Shown here: positions 18,119-27,139 of the stretch, in pieces | Layout of the letters: each line of letters begins with the position of its first letter | Numbering within the stretch: the first letter of the stretch is position 1 | NCBI RefSeq assembly: GCF_027497215.1 | Contig: NZ_CP114904.1 | Coordinates: 4,300,001 to 4,364,000 of the forward strand | Reading direction: 5' to 3' | Length of the DNA: 64,000 nucleotides | Source: Micromonospora sp. WMMD812 | Lineage (GTDB): Bacteria > Actinomycetota > Actinomycetes > Mycobacteriales > Micromonosporaceae | Position numbers and translations under genes: made by a program | Notes under the pieces: model-generated | What the model was told of the DNA's origin: nothing | The model's input: only the letters and a program-made list of their open reading frames with translations | The model's database searches: none

Positions 18119-18757
18119 GTGGACACAGAAGGCGACCTCCCACCAGCCGACGCCGCGGCCGCGCTCCGACTGATCGAGGCTCAGCGAGCAGCCGCGGCAC
18201 GCCGGCTCGAGCCGGATGCCCGACTCGTCTATTGGCCGTGGGGCGTTGCCTGGCTGGTCGGCTTCGGGCTGTTCTTCCTGCGGTTCTCCCCTGGCGAGCG
18301 GGTGTTGGTCCGGCTGCCCGACTGGCTGCCGCTGAGCGTCCTCTTCGTCCTGCTCGTCGCCGCCGCCGCGGTCCAGGTCGTAGCCGGCGCGCGGGCGTAC
18401 AGTCAGGTGACCGGGGACTCGTCCCGGCGCGGGCGCTGGTACGGCTGCGCCTGGGCCCTGGGCTCCCTGAGCATCTTCGCGGGCCTCGGCCGGATCAACG
18501 ACCAACTGCCGCACGACCTGGCGGAGCTGCTCTGGTCGGCGACCGCGGTCGGGCTGACCGGCGCGCTGCACATGGCCGGCGGCGCCATCTGGCTGGACCG
18601 GGACCTGTTCCGCCTGGGCGTCTGGATCAGCGTGATCAATCTGGCCGGCACGTTCGCCGGGCCGGGCTGGCACGCGTTGGTGATCGCGGTCGCCGGCGGC
18701 GGCGGGATCCTGGTCGCCGGCGCGCTCGCCCGACTGCGACAGCGACACCAGCCGTGA
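18119..18757 (+). CDS. Membrane protein of the HTH/ABC operon B
   Basis: This 212-aa protein has a helical N-terminal stretch (AAALRLIEAQRAAAARRL) and about six hydrophobic segments. GTG 18119 is the only start that leaves a full-length protein; no Shine-Dalgarno is present and the message may be leaderless. It overlaps the next gene by 4 bases (GTGA) and heads a four-gene operon with a small HTH regulator and an ABC exporter. Function is unknown. The arrangement mirrors that at 14655-15697. Confidence 0.72.
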   Translation: MDTEGDLPPADAAAALRLIEAQRAAAARRLEPDARLVYWPWGVAWLVGFGLFFLRFSPGERVLVRLPDWLPLSVLFVLLVAAAAVQVVAGARAYSQVTGDSSRRGRWYGCAWALGSLSIFAGLGRINDQLPHDLAELLWSATAVGLTGALHMAGGAIWLDRDLFRLGVWISVINLAGTFAGPGWHALVIAVAGGGGILVAGALARLRQRHQP

Positions 18758-19065
18758 CCGACCTCGACCCGGTCATCCACGCGCAGGCCCGGCTGCGGGT
18801 GGTGGCCACCCTCTCCGCCCTCGACGACGGCGACCGGATCACCTTCCCCCGCCTACAGGAACTGCTCGGGATGACCGCCGGGAACCTCTCGGTGCACCTG
18901 CGCAAGCTCGAGGACGCCGCGTACGTCGAGATCACCAAGACCCATCGCGGACGGACGCCGGCCACCCTCGTCCGGCTCAGCCAGCGCGGCCGGTTGGCGT
19001 TCGAGGAGTACACCGAAAACATCAGCGCCCTGCTCGATCCCCCCGATCCGAAGGAGCAGCCATGA
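18754..19065 (+). CDS. MarR/HTH_34-like winged-helix regulator, operon B
   Basis: This 103-aa protein is mostly a winged helix with LLGMTAGNLSVHLRKLEDAAYV as recognition region and RGRTPATLVRLS as wing. It is a paralogue of the regulator at 14655-15017. It overlaps the upstream membrane protein gene and the downstream ATPase gene by 4 bases each, so all are co-translated. It probably represses its own operon. Confidence 0.85.
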   Translation: MTDLDPVIHAQARLRVVATLSALDDGDRITFPRLQELLGMTAGNLSVHLRKLEDAAYVEITKTHRGRTPATLVRLSQRGRLAFEEYTENISALLDPPDPKEQP

Positions 19066-20039
19066 TCCTCGCCCGCGCCGACCAGGCCAGCCGCCGGTAC
19101 GGCGACGTCCTCGCCCTGGACCGGGTCGACCTCGAGGTCCGCGCCGGTGAGCTGGTCGGCCTGCTCGGGCCCAACGGCGCCGGCAAGAGCACCCTCATGA
19201 ACCTGCTGGTCGGGCTGCGTCGTCCCAGCTCCGGCCGGGTGGAGCTCTTCGGCGGCGACCCGCGGGTCCCGGCGTCCCGGCGGCAGATCGGCGTGACCCC
19301 CCAGGAGACCGGCCTGCCCGGCACGCTGCGGGTCGGCGAGGTGGTCGACTTCGTCGGCGCGCACTACCCCGATCCGATTCCCCGGGGTGAGCTGCTGGAG
19401 CGCTTCGGCCTGACCGAGCAGACTCGACGGCAGACCGGTGGCCTGTCCGGCGGCCAGCGCCGTCGGCTCGCGGTGGCGCTGGCCTTCGTCGGCCGGCCCC
19501 GGCTGGTGCTGCTCGACGAGCCCACGACCGGCCTGGACGTGGAGGCGCGGCACACCCTCTGGGAGGCCATCCGCGGGTTCCACGACGACGGCGGGACGGT
19601 GGTGCTGACCAGCCACTACCTGGAGGAGGTCGAGGCGCTGGCCCGCCGGGTGGTGGTGATCGGCCAGGGACGCGTGCTCGCCGACGACACCGTGGACGCC
19701 ATCCGGGCCGTGGTCGGCGTCCGGCGGGTCAGTCTGGTCGCCGACCACCTGCCGACGCTGCCCGGCGTGGTCCGCACCGAACGGATCGACGGCCGCACCC
19801 ACCTGCTCACCACCGACGCCGACCAGCTCGTCCGGGACCTGGTCACGGCCGGGGTGCCCTTCGTCGACCTGGAGGTCCGCCCCACCTCCCTGGAGGAGGC
19901 GTTCCTCGCCATCACCAACGAGCGACCGCCCGCCGGCACCGGCGGCGACGTCGCTCACGGGCCAGCCGCCGCAGACCCCGCCGCCGACGACCAGCCGACC
20001 ACCGCCGCCGCGGCCGGTCGACCGACCACCCCCGCCTGA
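19062..20039 (+). CDS. ABC transporter ATP-binding protein, exporter type
   Basis: This 325-aa ATPase has Walker A GPNGAGKST, signature LSGGQRRR, Walker B LVLLDEPTTGLD and the H-loop histidine in LTSHYLEE. The C-terminal extension of about 100 residues (FVDLEVRPTSLEEAFL) is typical of DrrA/CcmA-like multidrug ABC-2 exporters. The last 40 residues are Ala/Pro/Thr-rich and probably disordered. ATG overlaps the regulator stop; the permease follows after 10 bases. Confidence 0.9.
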   Translation: MILARADQASRRYGDVLALDRVDLEVRAGELVGLLGPNGAGKSTLMNLLVGLRRPSSGRVELFGGDPRVPASRRQIGVTPQETGLPGTLRVGEVVDFVGAHYPDPIPRGELLERFGLTEQTRRQTGGLSGGQRRRLAVALAFVGRPRLVLLDEPTTGLDVEARHTLWEAIRGFHDDGGTVVLTSHYLEEVEALARRVVVIGQGRVLADDTVDAIRAVVGVRRVSLVADHLPTLPGVVRTERIDGRTHLLTTDADQLVRDLVTAGVPFVDLEVRPTSLEEAFLAITNERPPAGTGGDVAHGPAAADPAADDQPTTAAAAGRPTTPA

Positions 20040-20049
20040 GGAGCCGACC

Positions 20050-20787
20050 GTGCAGCTCGCCCTGGTCCACGCGCGCTACCAACTGCTGGAGACCGTCCGG
20101 ATTCCGGTCGCCGTCTTCGGCAGCGCGTTCTTTCCCGCCGCCGCCATGCTCTTCTTCGTGGTGCCGTTCGCCGGCAAGGACCCGGTCGGCGCCACCTTCG
20201 CCACCGCCTCGATGGTCACGTTCTCGGTGATGAGCGCCAACATCTTCCAGTACGGCGTGGGGGTCGCCGAGGACCGTGACCAGCCGTGGAACCCGTACAC
20301 CCGGACCCTGCCGGCCGGGTCGGCGCCGCGGTTCGCCGGTCGGGTGCTGGCCGGCCTGGCGCTCACCTACCTCTCGCTGGTCCCGGTGGTGGTCATCGGC
20401 GCGACGCTGACCGCGGCGGAGATCACCCCCGCCGCGTTCCTGCTCGCCGTCGGCACCGTCACCGTGGTGTCGGTGCCGTTCACGCTGATGGGGCTCGCCA
20501 TCGGATACTCGCTGCCGAGCAAGGCGGCGATCGTGGTCGCGCAGATCGTCTTCTTCCCGCTCGCCTTCGGCGGCGGTCTGCTCTCCGCCCCGGGCGACGC
20601 GCCCGGCTTCATCGAGGCGGTCGCGCCGTACCTGCCGACCCGTGGCGCCGTCGAGCTGATGTGGGCGGCGGTGGGTGACTACCCGGTGCGGCCGCTCTCG
20701 CTGGCCATGCTCGGGGTCTGGGTGGTGCTGCTGGCGACCCTCGCCGGATGGGCGTACCGGCGGGACGAGGGTCGCCGGTTCAGCTGA
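20050..20787 (+). CDS. ABC-2 type transporter permease
   Basis: This 245-aa protein has six hydrophobic segments in the ABC-2 pattern, a YTRTLPAGSAPRFAGRV coupling loop and a C-terminal RRDEGRRFS. It starts at GTG 20050 immediately after the ATPase and presumably forms the exporter with it. The substrate cannot be read from sequence. Operon context points to a stress- or drug-responsive efflux pump under the local HTH regulator. Confidence 0.87.
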   Translation: MQLALVHARYQLLETVRIPVAVFGSAFFPAAAMLFFVVPFAGKDPVGATFATASMVTFSVMSANIFQYGVGVAEDRDQPWNPYTRTLPAGSAPRFAGRVLAGLALTYLSLVPVVVIGATLTAAEITPAAFLLAVGTVTVVSVPFTLMGLAIGYSLPSKAAIVVAQIVFFPLAFGGGLLSAPGDAPGFIEAVAPYLPTRGAVELMWAAVGDYPVRPLSLAMLGVWVVLLATLAGWAYRRDEGRRFS

Positions 20788-20881
20788 CGTTTCGTCCGTT
20801 TCCGCCCCGTATGGCGGCGGGACGGTGCCAGGATTCCGGGCAGGGGGCCGTGCCGGCCACCCCCAGCCGAGAGGGGTCGAC

Positions 20882-21649
20882 GTGAGCACCGTCCCGCCCG
20901 GTACGCCCTGCTGGACCGACCTCGCCACCCCCGATCTGAGCGACGCGCGGCGCTTCTACCCCCAGCTGTTCGGCTGGACGGGGAAGGTGGCGACGGAGCC
21001 GGAGGCGGGCGGGTACACGGTCTTCCAGCTGGACGGTCGCGCGGTGGCCGGGGCGGGCCCGCCGGCCATCCCGGACCAGGTGCCGATCTGGTCGACGTAC
21101 ATGGCCACCGACGACGCCGACCTGGTCGCCGGGCGGGTCGAGCGGGCCGGCGGGCAGGTGGTCGTGCCGCCGTTCGAGGTCTTCGACCGGGGCCGGATGG
21201 CCGTCTTCGCCGATCCCGCCGGCGCCTCGTTCAGCGTCTGGCAGCCGATGGCCATGCCCGGCGGCGAGGTGTTCAACGTCCCCGGAGCGATGAGCTGGAA
21301 CGAGCTGGTCACCCCGGACCCGGAGGGGGCCAAGGTCTTCTACGAGCTGGTCTTCGGCTGGCAGCCGGACGACCAGCCGGTGGGCACGATGACGTACACC
21401 GGCTGGCGGCTGGGCGCGCGGATCGTGGCCGGGATGATGCCGCCGCTGGCCGACGACTTCCCCGACGACCTGCCGGCGTACTGGACCGTCTACTTCGCGG
21501 TCGCCGACGCCGACGCGGCCGCGGCCCGTGCGGCCGAGCTGGGCGGGACCATCCTGGTGCCGCCCCGGGACATTCCGGCCGGCCGGTTCGCCTCGCTCCG
21601 CGACCCGCAGGGCGCGCTCTTCTCCGTCATCGACGTCGGCTCCGACTGA
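20882..21649 (+). CDS. Two-domain VOC (glyoxalase/bleomycin-resistance fold) protein
   Basis: This 255-aa protein is a tandem of two vicinal-oxygen-chelate domains, each with a PD(L/P)xxARxFYxxLFGW segment (residues 17-34 and about 144-160) and a closing DPxGAxFSxW/I strand. GTG 20882 was chosen for the GAGAGGGG site 3 bases upstream. Family members bind a metal and small hydrophobic ligands or act as antibiotic-binding proteins. Which of these applies here is not determined. It is probably monocistronic. Confidence 0.87.
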   Translation: MSTVPPGTPCWTDLATPDLSDARRFYPQLFGWTGKVATEPEAGGYTVFQLDGRAVAGAGPPAIPDQVPIWSTYMATDDADLVAGRVERAGGQVVVPPFEVFDRGRMAVFADPAGASFSVWQPMAMPGGEVFNVPGAMSWNELVTPDPEGAKVFYELVFGWQPDDQPVGTMTYTGWRLGARIVAGMMPPLADDFPDDLPAYWTVYFAVADADAAAARAAELGGTILVPPRDIPAGRFASLRDPQGALFSVIDVGSD

Positions 21650-21679
21650 CTGCCACCACGCTGCGCGCCGGCCGCCCAC

Positions 21680-21755
21680 CCGCGATCTTGCAGTTTGTGC
21701 CCCTGATTTGCACCTCTGATGGCGAATTGTCGGGGCCAAAAGTGCAAGATCGCGG
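21680..21755. repeat. REP-like palindromic intergenic element 1
   Basis: Perfect 13-bp arms CCGCGATCTTGCA (21680-21692) and TGCAAGATCGCGG (21743-21755) bound a 76-base element. The inner flanks (GTTTGTGCCCC against GGGGCCAAAAG) also pair imperfectly. It lies between convergent genes and might also terminate transcription. Its AT-richer loop differs from neighbouring DNA. It resembles a mobile or dispersed REP/MITE-like unit; only one copy is in the window. Confidence 0.55.
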
Positions 21756-21770
21756 AAGGTGCTGGTGGGG

Positions 21771-22622
21771 TCAGGGGCGGGGGCGGATGGGGACGACCAG
21801 GGGGCCGTGCTCGCCGTCGACGACCCGGACGCTGGCCCGGTAGTGCGCGGCCAGCAGGCGCTCGGTCAGCACCTCGCGCGGGGTCCCCGCCGCGGCCACC
21901 CGTCCGGCGTCGAGCAGCACCAACCGGTCGGCGTACTCGCCGGCGATGGAGAGGTCGTGCATGGTCGCGAGCACGGTCAGCCCGCTCTCCCGGCGCAGCT
22001 GATCGACCAACTCCAGCACCTCCTGCTGGTGGCCGATGTCCAGCGCGCTGGTCGGCTCGTCGAGCAGCAGCAGCGTGGCGCCCTGGGCGAGCGCGCGGGC
22101 CAGGAAGACCCGCTGGCGTTCGCCGCCGGAGAGGGTGGCCAGCTCCCGCCGGTGGAAGCCGGTCAGGTCCAGCCGGCCGAGCACCTCGTGCACGGCGGCG
22201 AGGTCGGCGGCCGACTCCCGGCCCAGCGGCGGGATGTACGGGGTCCGGCCGAGCAGCACGTAGTCGAGCACCGACATGCCCGGCGGCACCACCGGGGACT
22301 GGGCGACCGTGGCCACCACCCGGGCCCGGTCGCGGCGGCGCAGCGACCCGATCGGCGTACCGAAGAGGGCGACCGCGCCCGGCGCGGGCAGCAGGCCGCC
22401 GACGGCGCGCAGCAGGGTCGACTTGCCCGCGCCGTTCGGGCCGATCACGGTGACCCACTCGCCGGCGGCGACGGTCAGGTCGACCCCGGCCAGGATCGGC
22501 GTTCGGTCCAGCGCGACGTGCAGGTCCCGCACTTCGACGGCGGGCGTGCCAGCACCGCCCGAATCGGCACCGCGCGCCCCGGCTGTGCCTGCCGGATCGG
22601 GACCCGCGCCCGCGGGGCTCAC
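21771..22622 (-). CDS. btuD: Vitamin B12 ABC importer ATP-binding protein (BtuD-like)
   Basis: This 283-aa ATPase has Walker A GPNGAGKST, Q-loop VAQSPVVPPGMSV, signature LSGGERQR and Walker B LLLLDEPTSALD, in the FecE/BtuD branch (siderophore, heme and cobalamin importers). GTG 22622 overlaps the permease stop (GTGA). It is the last gene of a substrate-binding protein/permease/ATPase operon behind a cobalamin riboswitch, which points to corrinoids as the substrate. Confidence 0.88.
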   Translation of the reverse strand: MSPAGAGPDPAGTAGARGADSGGAGTPAVEVRDLHVALDRTPILAGVDLTVAAGEWVTVIGPNGAGKSTLLRAVGGLLPAPGAVALFGTPIGSLRRRDRARVVATVAQSPVVPPGMSVLDYVLLGRTPYIPPLGRESAADLAAVHEVLGRLDLTGFHRRELATLSGGERQRVFLARALAQGATLLLLDEPTSALDIGHQQEVLELVDQLRRESGLTVLATMHDLSIAGEYADRLVLLDAGRVAAAGTPREVLTERLLAAHYRASVRVVDGEHGPLVVPIRPRP

Positions 22623-23725
22623 GTCAGCACCCGGCGCGCGGTCCGCAGGACCAGCACGAAGAACGGGCCGCCGAGCAGCGCGGTCACCACGCCGATCGGG
22701 ATCTCGGCCGGGGCGGCGGCGGTCCGCGCGACCACGTCGGTGAGCGCCAGGAAGGCGGCGCCGAAGAGCAGGGAGAGCGGCAGGATCACGCGGTAGCTCG
22801 ATCCGGCGAGCAGCCGTACGGTGTGCGGCACGATGATGCCGACGAAGCCGATCAGGCCGGTGGCGGAGACCGCCGCCGCGGTGCCCAGCGAGGCCGCGGC
22901 GATCAGCAGGTAGCGGGAGCGCTGCGGGTGCAGCCCGAGGCTGGTCGCCTCGTCGTCGCCGACCGAGAGCACGTCCAGCTCCCGCCCGTGCAGCAGCACC
23001 ACGACGGCGGTCAGCACGAAGTACGGCAGGACCAGCAGCACGTCGTGCCAGCCGGCGGTGGCCAGCCGGCCGAGCAGCCAGGAGTAGACCGCCTGGATGC
23101 TGTCGGCGTGCCGTTGCAGCAGGTAGGTCTGGCCGGCGGAGAGGAACGCGGAGACCGCCACCCCGGCCAGGATAAGCATCGCCGGGGAGCGGCCCCGGCC
23201 GCCGGCCGCGCCCAGCAGGTAGGTCATCGCCACCGCGCCGAGCGAGCCCACGAACGCGGCGAGCGGGATGGTCACCGGCAGCCCGGTGAGCGCGCCCTCG
23301 GTGCCGGCCCCGCCGAGGGCGATCACCGCGGTCACCGCGAGCCCCGCACCGGCCGCCACCCCGAGCAGGTACGGGTCGGCCAGCGGGTTGCGGAAGACGC
23401 CCTGGTAGCAGCCGCCGGCCAGCGCCAGCATCCCGCCGACCAGCAGGCCGAGCACCACCCGCGGCAACCGCAGCTCGGTGACGATGGCGATCTCCCGCTC
23501 GTTGAGCCCGCTGTCTAGGTGCACGCCGGGCAGCAGGTTGAGCAGTTCGGCGGCGACACTCCCCGGCGGGAGGCTGACCGGGCCGAGCGACACCCCGGCC
23601 ACCAGCGCGACGAGCACCGCGACCACTCCGCCGGCCAGCCACACCGGGCGCAGACCGGCCGGCCGGGACGCCGGTGACGTCGCGGCCGGCCGGGTGGGCG
23701 GTGCCATGGGGAGCGCCCTGGTCAC
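22619..23725 (-). CDS. btuC: Vitamin B12 ABC importer permease (BtuC-like, FecCD family)
   Basis: This 368-aa permease of the FecCD family has about ten membrane segments and the hallmark stretches RLPRVVLGLLVGG, GGCYQGVFRNPLADPYLLG and GFVGIIVPH. GTG 23725 is annotated; ATG 23707 (MAPPTRP) is a possible shorter start. It lies 13 bases after btuF and overlaps btuD by 4. Specificity for cobalamin or cobinamide is inferred from the upstream riboswitch. Confidence 0.9.
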   Translation of the reverse strand: MTRALPMAPPTRPAATSPASRPAGLRPVWLAGGVVAVLVALVAGVSLGPVSLPPGSVAAELLNLLPGVHLDSGLNEREIAIVTELRLPRVVLGLLVGGMLALAGGCYQGVFRNPLADPYLLGVAAGAGLAVTAVIALGGAGTEGALTGLPVTIPLAAFVGSLGAVAMTYLLGAAGGRGRSPAMLILAGVAVSAFLSAGQTYLLQRHADSIQAVYSWLLGRLATAGWHDVLLVLPYFVLTAVVVLLHGRELDVLSVGDDEATSLGLHPQRSRYLLIAAASLGTAAAVSATGLIGFVGIIVPHTVRLLAGSSYRVILPLSLLFGAAFLALTDVVARTAAAPAEIPIGVVTALLGGPFFVLVLRTARRVLT

Positions 23726-23738
23726 CGCTGTGGGTCCG

Positions 23739-24674
23739 TCACGCGGGCACCTTGGCGACCGCGTCCACGATGGCTCGGAGCAGGTCGACGACGCGCGGGC
23801 CCCAGCGCGACGCGATGTCGTCGTCCAGCGCGACCACCTGGTTGTTCTTCACCGCGGTGAGCCCGGCCCACCCGCTGCGGGCTTTGACGGTCTCGCCGCT
23901 CTGCTGGCAGCACTTGGTGTCGGCGAGGAAGACGAAGTCCGGGTCGGCCTTGACGATGATCTCCTGGGAGAGCTGCGGGTAGCCGCCGTTCTTGCCGTCC
24001 GCGTCCGTCGGGTCGGCGATGTTCTCCAGCCCGGCCATCGTGTAGAGCGAGCCGATGAACGTCTTGCTGGTCGCGCTGTACAGCTCCGGACCCAGCTCGT
24101 GGTAGTAGGTCAGCTTCTCCGACCGCTGCGGCAGGTCCTTGACCAGCTTGGCGATGTCGTCGCGCATCCGCGTGGTCACGTCGGCGGCCTCGTCGGCGTG
24201 ACCGGTGAGCGTGCCCAGGTCGGTGATCTGCTTGTACGTGTCGTCGAGGGTGGTGGCGGCCGGGGTCAGCAGCACCGGGATCTTGAGCGTGGTGAGCTGG
24301 TCGACCACCTTGTTGGTGTCGTTCGAGAGCACCACCAGGTCCGGGTTCTTGGCCGCGATCGCCTCGGCGTTCGGCTGGAAGCCGGACAGGTCGCTCTTCG
24401 GCGCCTCCGCCGGGTAGTTCGAGTTGTCGTCGACCGCGACCACCTGCGGGCCGGCGCCGATGGCGAACAGCATCTCGGTCGTCGTCGGCGACAGCGAGAC
24501 GATCTTCTCGGGGCGCTTGTCGAGGGTGAGATTGCCGACCGTGGCCGGGTAGGCGGCGGTCGACGAACTGGAGCCGGCCGCTGGCTGGTCGTCGGACTTC
24601 TCGGCGCAGGCGCCGAGGGCGAGCGCGGCGACCGCGAGGGTCGCGGCGAGGATCCGGGGGGTACGTCTGGACAT
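23739..24674 (-). CDS. btuF: Vitamin B12 ABC importer substrate-binding lipoprotein (BtuF-like)
   Basis: This 311-aa class III binding protein has a lipobox (LALGAC, Cys at about 22), so it is a membrane-tethered lipoprotein. Landmarks are RPEKIVSLSPTTTEMLFAIG, NAEAIAAKNPDLVVLSND and a C-terminal RWGPRVVDLL. ATG 24674 is preceded by AGGAGG. The gene sits directly under a cobalamin riboswitch whose expression platform can hide that ribosome site, strong support for corrinoid uptake as opposed to siderophore uptake. Confidence 0.9.
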   Translation of the reverse strand: MSRRTPRILAATLAVAALALGACAEKSDDQPAAGSSSSTAAYPATVGNLTLDKRPEKIVSLSPTTTEMLFAIGAGPQVVAVDDNSNYPAEAPKSDLSGFQPNAEAIAAKNPDLVVLSNDTNKVVDQLTTLKIPVLLTPAATTLDDTYKQITDLGTLTGHADEAADVTTRMRDDIAKLVKDLPQRSEKLTYYHELGPELYSATSKTFIGSLYTMAGLENIADPTDADGKNGGYPQLSQEIIVKADPDFVFLADTKCCQQSGETVKARSGWAGLTAVKNNQVVALDDDIASRWGPRVVDLLRAIVDAVAKVPA

Positions 24675-24678
24675 CGGT

Positions 24679-24890
24679 CCTCCTGTCGGTCGAGGAGCGT
24701 GGTGCTTCGCCGACAGGGATTTGGGCGCCCGTCCGCGAGGCGCCCTTCCTCGAGAGCGCGGGTCGCGACCACTCCACAGGCGACCTGGCTCGTCCACACC
24801 GTCGACACGGTGGGGCATCGCAGTTGCGGGACAGCGCCGGGTTCGCACCGGCTTCGCTGTGGAACGGTCGGTAAGACGGTAGCGCACCGC
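24679..24890 (-). promoter_or_regulatory. Cobalamin (AdoCbl) riboswitch controlling btuFCD
   Basis: Read on the minus strand, the leader has GAAGCCGGTGCGAACCCGG, then GCTGTCCCGCAACTGCGATG, and the B12 box AGCCAGGTCGCCTGT (24790-24776), the ordered core of the cobalamin aptamer. Downstream is a GGGCGCC/GGCGCCC stem (24745-24723). Then CCTGTCGG (24717-24710) can pair with CCGACAGG (24689-24682), which overlaps the AGGAGG ribosome site of btuF (24684-24679). No U-tract is present, so B12 probably blocks translation rather than transcription. Confidence 0.88.
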
Positions 24891-25012
24891 CCGGACGTGC
24901 CCCATCGATCAGGGCGGCATCGGGCAGCGTCGATCATCCGACCCCGTGTGGGCCGGGCCGGAACGGTCGTTCAGTGGCGGAATGTCGGTATCCGGCGGTG
25001 GGGGGCCGGGGT

Positions 25013-25048
25013 GGTGGGGCCCCGTCGGGGGCGGGACGGGGCCCCACC
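25013..25048 (-). terminator. Hairpin terminator of the M14 carboxypeptidase gene
   Basis: GGTGGGGCCCCGT (25013-25025) and ACGGGGCCCCACC (25036-25048) are perfectly complementary with a 10-base loop, three bases beyond the stop codon. Confidence 0.8.
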
Positions 25049-25051
25049 GGA

Positions 25052-26926
25052 TCAGGAGGCGGTGATGGTGACGTTGTCCACAGCCGCCTCGACCAGGCTG
25101 GCGCCCGAGGCGTCCGCGGCCTCGACCAGGATCCGGACGGACTGCCCGGCGTACGGAGTGAGGTTGAGGTTCGCCACCGCCCAGGCGCCGTTGCGGTTGG
25201 TCGCCGCGCCGGCCTGGCTGAGCAGGGCCGTGGTGCCGCCGTTGTGCACCACGCTGACCCGCAGGTAGTCGGCCGACGAGGAGTTCGAGCCGTGGGCCAG
25301 GTACCAGGCCAGCGACAGCGTCAGCGTGCCCGAGGACGGCAGGGTCACCGCCGGGGACCGGGCGCTGGTCGCGCCGCCGTCGACGTCGTGGTCGCCCGCC
25401 CCGGCGCCGGCGAGCCGGCCGGTGACCAGGTCGTTGCTGCCGGCGTACGGGGTGAGCTGCTTGGCGCCGCTGGACGTGGTCGCCTGGGCGGCGCCCCGCT
25501 CGAAGACGCCGAGGGTCGCGGTGTCCGTGCCGTTCGGGTTGACCGTCCACCCGGTGGCGGTCTCGAAGGTGTCCGACCAGACCGTGGTGCCACCGCCACC
25601 GCCGCAGTACTGCGCCTGCTTGCCGATCGCCCGGTACGGGCAGTCGGCGTACTCGCTGAGCATCAGCACCGCCTCCCGGTTGCGGGAGGTCTGCGCGGGG
25701 ATGACCTCGTCGGGTGGGTAGAAGCCGCCGCCGCCGGCCGAGCCCGGGTACATCTCGAACGTGTACGCCCAGATGCCGTGCGCGGCCCACATCCAGTCGA
25801 TGCTGGTGCCGTCGGCGATGTAGAGGTCGCTGGACTGCTCCGGGGTGTAGCCGTTGGTGGCCGCCATCTGCTGGCCGATGGTGGCGAAGGTGTTGTACTG
25901 GTCCGCGCTCATGCCGCTCGGCGTGTTGGCGGTGGTGTAGCCGAACGGCCAGAGCACCAGCTGCGAGTACGTGTGGAAGTCGATGTTGGCCTTGATCTGC
26001 TGGACGCCGCCGACTATCCGGCTGTTGACGAAGTTCCGCAGCGCCTGGGTCTCCGGCGCGGAGAAGGCGGACGGTCCTCGGTAGGTCTCCGACGAGGTGG
26101 AGCCGGACGAGCCGCCGCAGCAGCCCCACTGGTAGCTCCAGTTCCGGTTGAGATCGGTGCCGACGGACGACGAGCCGCTGTTCGGCTGCCGGTTCTTCCG
26201 CCAGGACCGGTACGACCCGGTGGCGATGTCGTACTCGCTGCCGTCCGGGTTGACGGTCGGCACGATCCAGATCTCCCGGCCGTTGACGAGGTTGGTGATC
26301 CGGGAGTCGCTGCCGTAGCTGTCCGTGAAGAGGTTGAGCAGGTAGATCGCCATCTCCACGGTCAGGTGCTCGCGGGCGTGCTGCTGGGCGTTGAACAGGA
26401 TCTCCGGCTCGCTCTCGTCGGTGGCGACGTTGTCGGAGATCTTCACGGCCATCAGGTCCCGACCCTCGTACGAGCTGCCGATGCTGAGCTTGCGGGCGAT
26501 GGTGGGGTGGTCGGCGACGACCTGGTTCACCACCGCGGTCAGCTCGGCGTAGTCGTGGTAGTTGGAGTCGGCCGGCGGGAAGGCGAGGGTGCCCACGTCG
26601 CCGTGGTCGTGCTCGGCGGCCGACGGCTCGGTGACCCGCTCCAGCCGGAAGCCGAGCCGGGCGATCGCGGCGGCCTCGGTCGAGGTGGCCGAGACGTGCA
26701 GCACCCCGTGCTCGCTGTAGTCGATGGCGGCGCCGGTGCGGGCCACCGCGTTGCGGTCGTCGAGGGTGCGGGGGCCGAGCACCCGGTAGCTGGCGGAGGT
26801 CGTGCCGCCGGGTTCCGGTGCCGGTCGGGCCGAGACCGGCGTGGCGGCGACGGTGACGAACGTCAGCCCGGCGGCGACGGCGAGCGCCTGGGCACGACGG
26901 AGGGGGATGGACGTGCGGAGGGCCAT
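25052..26926 (-). CDS. Secreted M14-family zinc carboxypeptidase
   Basis: This 624-aa protein starts at ATG 26926 behind GAGGAGG and has a signal peptide (1-33). Residues 115-440 form the M14 carboxypeptidase domain with zinc ligands His183 and Glu186 (HARE) and His318 (DFHTYSQ), substrate-binding DLNRNW (Arg261) and general base Glu391 (TFEMYPG). A C-terminal beta-sandwich of about 160 residues ([20 protein letters not shown] onward) resembles a P-domain or carbohydrate/cell-binding module. All catalytic residues are present. It should act outside the cell on peptides. It diverges from the cysteine peptidase-like gene at 27140. Confidence 0.92.
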   Translation of the reverse strand: MALRTSIPLRRAQALAVAAGLTFVTVAATPVSARPAPEPGGTTSASYRVLGPRTLDDRNAVARTGAAIDYSEHGVLHVSATSTEAAAIARLGFRLERVTEPSAAEHDHGDVGTLAFPPADSNYHDYAELTAVVNQVVADHPTIARKLSIGSSYEGRDLMAVKISDNVATDESEPEILFNAQQHAREHLTVEMAIYLLNLFTDSYGSDSRITNLVNGREIWIVPTVNPDGSEYDIATGSYRSWRKNRQPNSGSSSVGTDLNRNWSYQWGCCGGSSGSTSSETYRGPSAFSAPETQALRNFVNSRIVGGVQQIKANIDFHTYSQLVLWPFGYTTANTPSGMSADQYNTFATIGQQMAATNGYTPEQSSDLYIADGTSIDWMWAAHGIWAYTFEMYPGSAGGGGFYPPDEVIPAQTSRNREAVLMLSEYADCPYRAIGKQAQYCGGGGGTTVWSDTFETATGWTVNPNGTDTATLGVFERGAAQATTSSGAKQLTPYAGSNDLVTGRLAGAGAGDHDVDGGATSARSPAVTLPSSGTLTLSLAWYLAHGSNSSSADYLRVSVVHNGGTTALLSQAGAATNRNGAWAVANLNLTPYAGQSVRILVEAADASGASLVEAAVDNVTITAS

Positions 26927-27139
26927 GGACAACCTCCTCGGGGTACGGGAGATCCCGTTCGGTGGAGCACACTTCACCATCCGTCACATGGTCATATCAA
27001 TATTTGTCGTTGCCTGTTCCATGCCAAGCGGATCATCACTCCGGCAATGATTTTCCATCCATCAGGATCTGGCGAAACTTCCTTCCGAGCGAGACACTGA
27101 CCGGCAACGATGCCCGATCTCGACCCTCGCGGAGCACCC

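Larger units (their letters stand above)
24675..25051. other. 377-base gap: cobalamin riboswitch and M14 peptidase terminator
   Basis: The btuF side (24679-24890) is a B12 riboswitch on the minus strand. The other end (25013-25048) is a 13-bp terminator hairpin for the carboxypeptidase gene. The 120 bases between (24891-25012) should hold the btuF promoter; no convincing hexamer pair was found. Confidence 0.7.

Noticed and set aside
18092..18120. TTGACT as a -35 element of operon B
   Set aside because: No -10 hexamer occurs at 16-18 bases spacing before the GTG start, so the promoter call was kept low.
21771..23642. Possible fusion of permease and ATPase in one 623-codon frame
   Set aside because: The upstream part is an out-of-frame reading of btuC; the true ATPase starts at GTG 22622 with a GTGA overlap.
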